Below, in pieces: positions 8,376-15,386 of a stretch of DNA of 53,239 bases. Numbering within the stretch: position 1 is the stretch's first letter; each line of letters begins with the position of its first letter. The position numbers and the translations under genes are program-made. The stretch is from CAZZCP01 sp964653235 (lineage in GTDB: Bacteria; Bdellovibrionota; Bdellovibrionia; Bdellovibrionales; UBA840): positions 1 to 53,239 of the forward strand of contig CAZZCP010000006.1 in NCBI GenBank assembly GCA_964653235.1, written 5' to 3'. The notes beneath the pieces were generated by a model. It was given only the letters and a program-made list of their open reading frames with translations, was not told the origin of the DNA and made no database searches.

Positions 8376-9146
8376 ATGGATATAGCTACGCTCATTGGTT
8401 TAGTAGGTGGTTTCGCAATTGTTGCGATGGCAATTCTCACAGGAGGAAGCTTTCTTCTATTTGTGAACGTACCTTCAATTTTGATTGTGATCATAGGTTC
8501 AGTATTTGTGGTGATGATGAAATTCAATATCGCCATGGTAGGTGAAGCAATCAAAATTGCCATGAAAGCCTTTATGTTTAAAATCGATAAGCCTGAAGAT
8601 TTGATTGAAAAGTCTTTTGAGCTTTCGAATGCGGTTCGAAAAAATGGAGTTCTCGCTCTTGAAAACATCGTTGTTGAAAATGAGTTTATGTCAAAAGGTG
8701 TAAATATGCTGGTCGACGGTATCGACGGTAAAGTTGTAAAAGAAATATTAAATAAAGAAAAAGATCTTACTGAAGAACGACACAAAAGCGGCCAAAAGTT
8801 TTTTACCTCGCTTGGCGATGTGGCCCCAGCCATGGGTATGATTGGTACACTGATTGGTCTGGTGCAGATGCTATCAAATATGTCTGACCCTGATTCCATC
8901 GGTCCTGCGATGGCAGTTGCACTTTTAACGACACTTTACGGAGCAATCATTGCCAATATGGTGGCGATTCCCATTGCTGACAAACTGGCTCTACGCTCTG
9001 AAGAAGAATCACAAGTGCAAGCATTGATTGTCGATGCCATTGCCAATATCGAAGCAGGAATTCATCCCAATATTATGAGAGATGCGCTTCAAAATTACTT
9101 ACCTAAAAGCAAGCGTAAGGCACAAGAAGAAGAAAAGGCCGCATAG
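8376..9146 (+). CDS. motA: Flagellar stator protein MotA/PomA family
   Basis: A 256-residue proton- or sodium-channel stator subunit with four predicted membrane segments: two at the N-terminus (LIGLVGGFAIVAMAIL, and residues about 30-50) and two around residues 145-200. The cytoplasmic loop carries the charged torque-generating region. The diagnostic GDVAPAMGMIGTLIGLV stretch with its conserved prolines precedes the third segment. Length and N-terminus fit the short PomA/MotP-type proteins, but the coupling ion cannot be settled from sequence alone. It lies 21 bp upstream of motB. Confidence 0.93.
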   Translation: MDIATLIGLVGGFAIVAMAILTGGSFLLFVNVPSILIVIIGSVFVVMMKFNIAMVGEAIKIAMKAFMFKIDKPEDLIEKSFELSNAVRKNGVLALENIVVENEFMSKGVNMLVDGIDGKVVKEILNKEKDLTEERHKSGQKFFTSLGDVAPAMGMIGTLIGLVQMLSNMSDPDSIGPAMAVALLTTLYGAIIANMVAIPIADKLALRSEEESQVQALIVDAIANIEAGIHPNIMRDALQNYLPKSKRKAQEEEKAA

Positions 9147-9167
9147 GCCTTCTAAAGGACTGAAGCG

Positions 9168-10025
9168 GTGGAAGAAGAAGAAGAAGTACAGCAACATAAA
9201 TGCGAAGAATGCAAACCGGGACTCCCCGGCTGGTTGGCAACTTTTGCCGATTTGATGTCATTGCTTTTGACGTTCTTTGTTTTGCTTTTGTCTTTTGCTG
9301 ATACTCGACCTAAGAAATTTAAAGAGGTACAGGGTTCACTTCGAGATGCATTTGGAGTGCAAAGAAAAGTCTATGATTCTGATATGCCCAAGGGTACCTC
9401 TCACCTCAAGCAACAATTTAGCCCTGGCCAACCGACCTTGATGGACATCAAAATCGTAACCCAGCAATTGGCGATCGAAAAACCAGAAGTGGGTGAACCG
9501 ATTCGCAGAGAAGAACAAGAAGAAGAGACCGAAGAGAAAAAAAATGAAATTCAATCTAGCCTAGAGAATGAAATCGAAAAAGGCTTAGTCGAAGTAGAAA
9601 GAGTTGGAGATAAAGTGATTGTACGAATTCCTGAGAAAGCAAGCTTTCCCTCTGGCTCAGCATCAATTCAGGAGAGTTTTGTTCAAAGCCTAATCAAGAT
9701 CACTAAGAGTTTGAAGAAAACCAATCCCTCAGCTTTAATCGTTGTTGGTCATACTGATAATGTTCCGATTTCATCAAGACAGTATCGCTCTAACTGGGAT
9801 CTCTCTGCTGCCCGAGCTGTGACTGTCACCCACGCTCTTATCAAGGCGGGTAAAAACGAAAAAAAAAAAATTCAAATTATGGGCCATGCCGATACCAAAC
9901 CCTTGGTGCCTAATGACTCTGCCGAGAACCGAGCCAAGAACCGAAGAGTTGAGATACTGGTAAGTTATGAGGGCCCCTCAGAGCCCACTCCTGAGCTTCG
10001 CCAGCCGGCTTCAGAAGACGAATAA
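9168..10025 (+). CDS. motB: Flagellar stator protein MotB/PomB family
   Basis: A 285-residue partner of MotA with a GTG start preceded by AAGGA. A short acidic N-terminal tail (with a CEEC pair) leads into the single membrane helix, TFADLMSLLLTFFVLLLSF. Asp28 is the expected ion-binding residue. After a Glu-rich plug/linker region (about 110-140) comes an OmpA-like peptidoglycan-binding domain with VGHTDNVPIS, NWDLSAARA and ENRAKNRRVE motifs. MotB anchors the stator to the cell wall. Confidence 0.94.
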   Translation: MEEEEEVQQHKCEECKPGLPGWLATFADLMSLLLTFFVLLLSFADTRPKKFKEVQGSLRDAFGVQRKVYDSDMPKGTSHLKQQFSPGQPTLMDIKIVTQQLAIEKPEVGEPIRREEQEEETEEKKNEIQSSLENEIEKGLVEVERVGDKVIVRIPEKASFPSGSASIQESFVQSLIKITKSLKKTNPSALIVVGHTDNVPISSRQYRSNWDLSAARAVTVTHALIKAGKNEKKKIQIMGHADTKPLVPNDSAENRAKNRRVEILVSYEGPSEPTPELRQPASEDE

Positions 10026-10084
10026 TTATCTATAGTATAAATATAACTAATATTTTAAAAAAATTATGAATTTTTTAACCAAAG

Positions 10085-10214
10085 GTCTATGGTCCTGCAT
10101 CTAACTAAAGAAGGGCAAGGAAGCCCGCTTTATTACAGGGATGTAACAGGGGAACGGGGTACGCAAGGATGCGAAAAACAAGTGGCCATGGATGGCTCTT
10201 AGACACCCATAGAC
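10085..10214 (+). ncRNA. Structured leader RNA with GGA-loop hairpins (CsrA-binding-like)
   Basis: A closing stem pairs GTCTATGG (10085-10092) with CCATAGAC (10207-10214), a perfect 8 bp. Inside are four short hairpins, each with GGA in the loop: GGGC-AAGGAA-GCCC (10113-10126), TTACA-GGGA-TGTAA (10133-10146), CGCA-AGGA-TGCG (10162-10173) and GCCA-TGGA-TGGC (10185-10196). A fifth GGA sits in ACAGGGGA (10146-10153). The second hairpin contains TACAGGGATGT, which matches 11 of 12 positions of the CsrA SELEX consensus RUACARGGAUGU together with its preceding base. Repeated GGA loops are the mark of CsrB/RsmZ-type sponges and CsrA-controlled leaders. The element ends 13 bases before a small gene, so leader control of that gene is equally possible. 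Confidence 0.6.
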
Positions 10215-10227
10215 AAAAGGAATTGTT

Positions 10228-10395
10228 ATGGATCTAAAAGAATTGGAAGCACTCAAAAACCGCCTCACAGAACTCCAAAAATTATTAAGAAAAAATCAAG
10301 ATCCTCTTCGCCGCCGTGAACTCTGGATCGAGGTCGAAGAGATCTACTTTGAAATTTTCAATGACATGAAAGAAGAGAAGGTCGTAGCTGGCTGA
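10228..10395 (+). CDS. Small helical protein, 55 residues
   Basis: An ATG frame with AAAGGA seven bases upstream, encoding a charged, Leu-rich, probably coiled-coil peptide (starts MDLKELEALKNRL, ends KEEKVVAG). There is no signal peptide. It sits between a structured leader RNA and a strong Rho-independent terminator, so leader, gene and terminator form one short transcription unit of about 370 nt. The family is not recognised. A good ribosome-binding site, a balanced composition and the flanking signals support it as real despite its size. Confidence 0.7.
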   Translation: MDLKELEALKNRLTELQKLLRKNQDPLRRRELWIEVEEIYFEIFNDMKEEKVVAG

Positions 10396-10416
10396 TTTCA
10401 TGATTCCTCCATATCG

Positions 10417-10450
10417 GGGATCCCTCAATTCGGGGGGATCCCTCTTTTTT
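10417..10450 (+). terminator. Rho-independent terminator of the small gene
   Basis: GGGATCCC (10417-10424) pairs with GGGATCCC (10435-10442) across a 10-base loop, followed by TCTTTTTT. It lies 21 bp after the stop of the 55-residue gene. Confidence 0.85.
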
Positions 10451-10486
10451 GCAATAAAACCAGGCGCGAAGACCTGGTTTTATTGC
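10451..10486. other. Perfect 14-bp hairpin
   Basis: GCAATAAAACCAGG (10451-10464) pairs perfectly with CCTGGTTTTATTGC (10473-10486) across an 8-base loop. It directly abuts the T-run of the preceding terminator and lies downstream of both convergent units, so it may be a back-up or reverse-direction terminator. No T-run follows it on the plus strand. Confidence 0.7.
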
Positions 10487-10501
10487 TTAGATTCAAATAA
10501 T

Positions 10502-10788
10502 TTCAAACCTCAAGGATTTGATTTTACTTTCTGAGTTTCCGCAGATTTTCAAAATTCGCAGTATTTTGAAAATCGAGGATTGTTTGAGGAAAACGAATTC
10601 AAACCTCAAGGATTTGATTTTACTTTCTGAGTTTCCGCAGATTTTCAAAATTNNNNNNNNNNNNNNNNNNNNNNNNNNNNNNNNNNNNNNNNNNNNNNNN
10701 NNNNNNNNNNNNNNNNNNNNNNNNNNNNNNNNNNNNNNNNNNNNNNNNNNNNCGCAGTATTTTGAAAATCGAGGATTGTTTGAGGAAA
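10502..10788. repeat. 96-bp tandem hairpin repeat, interrupted by an assembly gap
   Basis: One full unit (10502-10597) and the first 55 bp of a second (10598-10652) are identical. After the 100-N gap, 10753-10788 continues the end of a unit. Each unit contains a perfect 12-bp inverted repeat, GATTTTCAAAAT-n7-ATTTTGAAAATC (10544-10574), nested in an outer CCTCAA/TTGAGG pair. The array occupies the space just downstream of dnaK (-) and of the small gene (+), where terminators belong. The true copy number is unknown because the assembly broke here. Confidence 0.85.
10653..10752. other. Assembly gap (100 N)
   Basis: A run of exactly 100 N, typical of a scaffold join of unknown length. It interrupts the 96-bp tandem repeat, which probably caused the break. 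No gene is lost if the gap holds only repeat units. Confidence 0.95.
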
Positions 10789-10802
10789 GAAAATCAAATC
10801 CG

Positions 10803-12722
10803 TTAATTGACGTCTTTATAATCCGCATCGATAACATCATCGTCACCGCCGCCAGTGGCTCCGCCTTGGGCTTCTGCTCCTGCATCTGCTCCAGCTGCTG
10901 AGTCAGCACCGGGCTGTTGTTCTGCAGTCTGCTTTTGATAAAGAGCCGTTGCCAATTTGTGAGAGATATTGGTCAATCTCTCGTAGGCGGCTTTCATGTC
11001 TTCAACATTGTTGGCTTCAATGGCACGCTTTGACTCATCAATCGCTTCAACGGCGGCTTTTGCATCTTCCGATGGAATGTCTTTGTCGTTGTCTTTCATG
11101 GTTTTTTCAGTTTGGTAGATCAAGTTGTCGAGATTGTTTCGAGTGGTGATCTCTTCTCTTTTTTGCTTATCCGCCTCGGCATTGGCTTCAGCATCTTTGA
11201 CCATCTGCTCGATCTCGCTCTCAGAGAGACCAGATTTTGCTGTGATCTTGATACTTTGCTCTTTGCCGGTACCTAGATCTTTTGCACTTACATGCAAGAT
11301 TCCATTGGCGTCAATATCGAAAGAGACTTCGATCTGTGGTACTCCACGAGGAGCGGCTGGAATTCCCTGCAATTCAAAGCGCCCAAGGGTTTTGTTTGCA
11401 TTGGCCATCTCTCTCTCACCTTGCACAACATGAATATCAACACTGGGTTGATTGTCAGCAGCTGTTGAAAAGACCTGAGATTTTTTTGCCGGAATTCGAG
11501 TGTTTCTTTCGATCAATTTGGTTGTTACTCCACCCAAGGTTTCGATTCCCAATGAAAGAGGAGTTACATCTAAAAGAAGAATGTCTTTTACATCTCCGCC
11601 CAAAACACCGCCTTGAACAGCTGCACCAATCGCAACCACTTCATCAGGGTTGACCGATTTGTTGGGCTCTTTGCCAAAATACTTTTTCACAGCCTCTTGA
11701 ATTGCAGGAATACGAGTGGATCCTCCAACAAGTACTACTTCATCAATCTCGCTCGGGCTGAGGCCAGCGTCACCCAATGCTTTTTTCACCGGCTCCAAAG
11801 ATCTTTGAACAAGGCCTTCAATCATTTGCTCAAATTTAGAGCGAGTAAGCGTAAGCTGTAAATGTTTTGGACCAGAGGCATCGGCTGTAATGAATGGCAA
11901 ATTGATTTCAGTTTCCATACGAGAAGAAAGCTCAATCTTGGCTTTCTCAGAGGCTTCTTTTAGCCTTTGAAGAGCCATTTTATCGCCCTCTAAATTCACA
12001 CCTTGGTCTTTTTTAAACTCAGTAATCAAGTGGTCTAAAATCACTTCGTCAAAGTCATCACCACCCAAGTGAGTGTCACCATTGGTTGATTTTACTTCAA
12101 CAACGCTTTCGCCAACCTCTAGAATCGAGATATCAAATGTTCCACCACCTAAGTCATAAATGGCAATGTTTTGATCTTTTTGTTTGTCTAAACCATAAGC
12201 CAAAGCTGCAGCGGTTGGCTCGTTGATAATTCTTTTTACTTCAAGACCCGCAATGCGGCCGGCATCTTTGGTGGCCTGTCTTTGTGAATCATTGAAATAA
12301 GCAGGCACTGTTATCACGGCCTCAGTGACCTCATGGCCTAAGTAGTCTTCTGCGGTTTTTTTGAGTTTTTGCAGAACAAAGGCAGAAATTTGCTCTGGAG
12401 TGTATTTTTCTCCATCGATATCAAAAGCGGTTGCACCATTATTTTCAGCAATATGGTAAGGTATGCGTTTTTGTTCACTTTCGATCTCTTTGTAGAGCCT
12501 ACCGATAAAACGCTTTGCTGAATAGATGGTCTTTTCTGGGTTGGTAACGGCTTGTCGCTTTGCTACCTGGCCAACCAATTTTTCGCCATCTTTTGTAAAT
12601 GCCACAACCGAAGGTGTAGTTCTAGCCCCTTCTTCATTTGTCAGAATCTTGGGCTCACCATTTTCCATCACGGCAACAACCGAGTTGGTGGTTCCTAAGT
12701 CAATTCCGATGATTTTACCCAT
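10803..12722 (-). CDS. dnaK: Chaperone DnaK (Hsp70)
   Basis: A full-length 639-residue Hsp70. The N-terminal ATPase domain begins GIDLGTTNSVVAVMENG and has the phosphate-2 motif IYDLGGGTFDISIL near residue 195 and VGGSTRIPAIQ near 340. The substrate-binding domain contains DVTPLSLGIETLGG (about 390). The lid ends in a Gly/Ala-rich tail and the acidic VIDADYKDV typical of proteobacterial DnaK. An AGGGAGG sits seven bases before ATG. It lies 66 bp behind dnaJ, so both are probably expressed from the promoter upstream of dnaJ. Confidence 0.98.
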   Translation of the reverse strand: MGKIIGIDLGTTNSVVAVMENGEPKILTNEEGARTTPSVVAFTKDGEKLVGQVAKRQAVTNPEKTIYSAKRFIGRLYKEIESEQKRIPYHIAENNGATAFDIDGEKYTPEQISAFVLQKLKKTAEDYLGHEVTEAVITVPAYFNDSQRQATKDAGRIAGLEVKRIINEPTAAALAYGLDKQKDQNIAIYDLGGGTFDISILEVGESVVEVKSTNGDTHLGGDDFDEVILDHLITEFKKDQGVNLEGDKMALQRLKEASEKAKIELSSRMETEINLPFITADASGPKHLQLTLTRSKFEQMIEGLVQRSLEPVKKALGDAGLSPSEIDEVVLVGGSTRIPAIQEAVKKYFGKEPNKSVNPDEVVAIGAAVQGGVLGGDVKDILLLDVTPLSLGIETLGGVTTKLIERNTRIPAKKSQVFSTAADNQPSVDIHVVQGEREMANANKTLGRFELQGIPAAPRGVPQIEVSFDIDANGILHVSAKDLGTGKEQSIKITAKSGLSESEIEQMVKDAEANAEADKQKREEITTRNNLDNLIYQTEKTMKDNDKDIPSEDAKAAVEAIDESKRAIEANNVEDMKAAYERLTNISHKLATALYQKQTAEQQPGADSAAGADAGAEAQGGATGGGDDDVIDADYKDVN

Positions 12723-12788
12723 AATATGCCTCCCTTAATAAAGTTTTAACATACTTAATGTGTGTTCTTTTTTAAATTTGTCAATGGC

Positions 12789-13919
12789 CTAGTTTTTGCC
12801 TGTCAGATCATCTTTCAAACGGCTAAAAAAACCTGAAACCGGCTTTTTGGTGCTTTCAAACCGATCATCTGCAATATCTCGCAAGAGCTTCTCCTCTTTC
12901 TCTGAAAGCTTTTTGGGAATCTCAACATTTACATTGTAGTAGAGATCACCACGCCCATAGCCGCGCAGCGAAGGCACACCCTTGCCGCGAATCGCGATGG
13001 CTTCACCCGGTTGAGTGCCAGCTGGAATCTCGATATGAGTTTTACCTTCAACCAGATCCACTTCAATTTCAGCACCCAAAATGGCTTGAACATAAGATAC
13101 TTTCACTTCGCCAAAAAGATCATTGCCATCTCTTTCAAAACGACTGTCTTCGGCAACATAGATCTCAACATAGAGATCCCCTGCGGGGCCACCATTGTAG
13201 CCTCCTTCTCCTTCACCATTGAGGCGAATTCGAGTGCCAGTATCGACTCCTGGTGGAATTTTCACCGCCAATTTTTTTTTGTCTCGAGCCCGGCCACTGC
13301 CTTCGCAGGTCTCACAAGGATCCGTGATTACAGTGCCTTTTCCATGACAATGAGGACAAGTTGTTGAAACCGAAAAGAAACCCTGGGTACGAACCACTTG
13401 GCCCGTACCATTGCAATGCGAACAAACCTCAGGCTGAGAGCCCGCTTTTGCTCCGCTACCATGACAAGTGCCGCAAGCCACTTCATTGTCGAATTCAATC
13501 TCTTTTTCAATCCCGTTGATGGCATCTTTGAGCTCAACTTCTAGACTGTATCGAAGATTGGCTCCAGCTCTCGGGGCATCGGGGTTTCTTCGTCTTCCTC
13601 CTGCTCCGCCGCCAAAAAAGTCGCCAAATATATCACTAAAGCTTGAAAAGATATCATCCATGTTGTGAAAGCCAGCGCCACCGGCACCTGCGCCTTGAGA
13701 AAATGCAGCGTGACCAAACTGATCGTATCTTTGGCGTTTGCCCGGATCGCTCAATACCTCGTATGCAGAGGCTGCCTCTTTGAACTTCTCTTCAGCTTCT
13801 TTATTACCGGGATTTTTGTCGGGGTGATATTTTAAGGCCAATTTACGAAATGCCTTTTTGATCGTGTCTTGATCGGCGTTTTTTTGGACGCCTAGTATTT
13901 CATAATAGTCTTGTTGCAT
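12789..13919 (-). CDS. dnaJ: Chaperone DnaJ (Hsp40)
   Basis: A 376-residue type I Hsp40. The J domain (residues 1-70) carries the HPD motif in YHPDKNPG. A Gly/Phe-rich linker follows (about 75-120). Four CxxCxGxG zinc repeats come next (CGTCHGSG, CSHCNGTG, CPHCHGKG, CETCEGSG, about residues 148-210), then the C-terminal substrate domains. It stimulates DnaK ATPase. Here dnaJ comes first and dnaK second, the reverse of the usual dnaK-dnaJ order. A sigma32-like promoter lies 38 bp upstream. Confidence 0.97.
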   Translation of the reverse strand: MQQDYYEILGVQKNADQDTIKKAFRKLALKYHPDKNPGNKEAEEKFKEAASAYEVLSDPGKRQRYDQFGHAAFSQGAGAGGAGFHNMDDIFSSFSDIFGDFFGGGAGGRRRNPDAPRAGANLRYSLEVELKDAINGIEKEIEFDNEVACGTCHGSGAKAGSQPEVCSHCNGTGQVVRTQGFFSVSTTCPHCHGKGTVITDPCETCEGSGRARDKKKLAVKIPPGVDTGTRIRLNGEGEGGYNGGPAGDLYVEIYVAEDSRFERDGNDLFGEVKVSYVQAILGAEIEVDLVEGKTHIEIPAGTQPGEAIAIRGKGVPSLRGYGRGDLYYNVNVEIPKKLSEKEEKLLRDIADDRFESTKKPVSGFFSRLKDDLTGKN

Positions 13920-13956
13920 TGTAAAGCCTTAAGGTTTAGATGTTCGCACAAAACTA

Positions 13957-13984
13957 ATATGAGGCCAAAATGGCTTAGGTCAAG
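13957..13984 (-). promoter_or_regulatory. Candidate sigma32 heat-shock promoter of dnaJ-dnaK
   Basis: Read on the minus strand: CTTGACC (13984-13978), 13 bp, then CCTCATAT (13964-13957). The sigma32 consensus is CTTGAAA-N13/14-CCCCATNT, so the -10 matches seven of eight positions and the -35 five of seven. The predicted start lies about 30 bases before the dnaJ ATG. No CIRCE operator is visible. Confidence 0.6.
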
Positions 13985-14020
13985 GCCTCTCAAAAAGAAA
14001 AAATATACTAGTGTTATCAG

Positions 14021-14677
14021 CTATTTAGATTCTGAAATCTCGAGTTCCTGCTTTTGTTTTAACAGCTTGGCCAAGCGTTCTTTGGCGATCTTATGAGAGC
14101 GCCCATCAGGATGCTCTTTCAAATAATTTTTCAAGGTAAGAATAGCTAAATCGAGCTTGCCAGACTGGGTGTAGAGCTTGCCCGCCAAACTGTAGAGCCA
14201 CTCCGGCCCGCCAATATCAGCAGCCGCCTTTAGTAGCTTTGCGGCACGCTCTGGATTTTGCATTTCTTGAGAATAGAAATAGGCCGCCGAATAATGAATC
14301 GCCCAATAATTAGGATAGTTCAGTAAGGCTTTTTCATAGATCAATCTCGCACCTTCTTTGTCTTCAACACTTATTGATAAAACTTCCGCACCAGCACGGT
14401 GGGCATAGCGAAAATCAGGCTGCATATCTGTGATAATATCAATCATTTGAAAAACCCAGCCTTTATTGCAGGGTTTTTCAGGACAATAGTCAAAGTTTTG
14501 AATCACTCGAAGCCAAAGACTATCTGCCACTACACTATTATAGCCGAGGTGAAAATGCTTAAGCCCCGGCCAGGGCTTAAACTTCGGTTTTAAAATCAAT
14601 TCTTCAGGATTTTTAGGGGGCAATGTAAAAACTACCCCAATATATACAAAAACAAGAATTGATATAAATTTAAACAT
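14021..14677 (-). CDS. TPR-repeat protein with N-terminal membrane anchor
   Basis: A 218-residue protein with one hydrophobic N-terminal segment (ISILVFVYIGVVFTL), either a signal anchor or an uncleaved signal peptide. TPR-like helical repeats follow: LIYEKALLNYPNYWAIHYSAAYFY (about residues 112-135, quoted in part), then segments at 143-165 and 168-195. It lies 59 bp behind pilA on the same strand and may be read from the pilA promoter. A role in pilus or envelope assembly is possible but only inferred from position. Confidence 0.72.
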   Translation of the reverse strand: MFKFISILVFVYIGVVFTLPPKNPEELILKPKFKPWPGLKHFHLGYNSVVADSLWLRVIQNFDYCPEKPCNKGWVFQMIDIITDMQPDFRYAHRAGAEVLSISVEDKEGARLIYEKALLNYPNYWAIHYSAAYFYSQEMQNPERAAKLLKAAADIGGPEWLYSLAGKLYTQSGKLDLAILTLKNYLKEHPDGRSHKIAKERLAKLLKQKQELEISESK

Positions 14678-14736
14678 TATCGAATAAGAATACGTTCAAA
14701 TTAGCTTATGGTTAAAACTAAGAGAGTTACAAGATT

Positions 14737-15246
14737 TTATTGTAATACCCCGTTTTGAATATTGGAAAGTTGTTTGGATGCGTCTATTTGCCACTGATCT
14801 TCATCCATACCGCCAATTTGTCCTCCGCAAACAATAGTAAATATAGGGTTATCAACGTTTGCGACACCATTCGTAGTCCCACCTGTACCATTGTCAATAC
14901 AAGGCGCCACGCAGGCATCACCAGTGTGTGTGTCACCTGAGTACATACCAAGATCTGTAGTCGGTTGAACAGCCGCATCCCATCCACAATGATACCAAAT
15001 TCTACCCTCTGGAGCATAACCAATAGCATCCAAATTGGTATTCGCACCAGAGTATTCAACAATATAAGCTTTCTGGGCAGTATACATTGCCGCTAAAGTA
15101 GTTTTAGCTTCAGACTGCCGAGACTTTCTTTGAAAGGCTTGGTAGTTTGGCACTGCAATCGCAGCCAAAATTCCGATAATGGCAACCACCACCATCAACT
15201 CTATTAGCGAAAATCCTAATTCTTTTTGTTTTTCTTTAATGAACAT
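14737..15246 (-). CDS. pilA: Type IV pilin PilA
   Basis: A 169-residue prepilin with a short charged leader and the prepilin-peptidase site G-FSLIELMVV (cleavage after Gly11, conserved Glu at +5). The hydrophobic assembly helix (VVVAIIGILAAIAVP) and an alpha1-helical stem with KTTLAAMYTAQKAY follow. The C-terminal globular part has several cysteines that could form disulphides. Its ATG follows GGGGGA. The pilus motor and regulator genes lie on the same strand, separated by the opposite-strand gene at 15387-18227. Confidence 0.93.
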   Translation of the reverse strand: MFIKEKQKELGFSLIELMVVVAIIGILAAIAVPNYQAFQRKSRQSEAKTTLAAMYTAQKAYIVEYSGANTNLDAIGYAPEGRIWYHCGWDAAVQPTTDLGMYSGDTHTGDACVAPCIDNGTGGTTNGVANVDNPIFTIVCGGQIGGMDEDQWQIDASKQLSNIQNGVLQ

Positions 15247-15285
15247 ATTTCCCCCAAATTCATTATTTAATTAACTATAATTACT

Positions 15286-15312
15286 TTATCGGTGAGAAGA
15301 AAGATTTTTGTA
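15286..15312 (-). promoter_or_regulatory. Candidate sigma28-like promoter of pilA
   Basis: Read on the minus strand: TACAAAAA, 11 bp, ACCGATAA. The -10 matches seven of eight bases of GCCGATAA with the ideal 11-bp spacing; the -35 match is poor. Transcription would start about 33 bases before the pilA ATG. No sigma54 GG-N10-GC pair is visible in this 140-bp gap although PilR is encoded nearby. Confidence 0.35.
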
Positions 15313-15386
15313 CAGTTTCATCTAGTTTTTCTTAATATTTTTCTAATAGCAATACATTGTTTTAAGAATTTGCTTCTTGAATCAAA

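Noticed and set aside
8300..8899. Long open frame of 199 codons opposite motA
   Set aside because: It lies entirely antisense to the motA start and body, has an unnatural Ser/Thr/Ile-rich composition and no ribosome-binding site; a shadow frame.
10065..10078. AT-only inverted repeat AAAAATTATGAATTTTT-like after motB as a terminator
   Set aside because: The stem is purely A-T and lies at the 5' end of the leader RNA; too weak to call.
10085..10214. c-di-GMP-I (GEMM) riboswitch at the leader RNA
   Set aside because: A GGG-TACGCAAGG segment faintly resembles the GEMM core, but the paired AGGGCAAACC and GGACGCAAAGCC motifs and the tetraloop receptor are not visible, whereas four GGA-loop hairpins are. 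A covariance search would settle it.
11125..11653. Overlapping plus-strand frames inside dnaK
   Set aside because: Antisense shadows of a strongly conserved coding sequence; no start signals.
14678..15246. A second pilin or minor pilin in another frame of pilA (14784-15062)
   Set aside because: It is the antiparallel frame partner of pilA without a prepilin motif or start signal.
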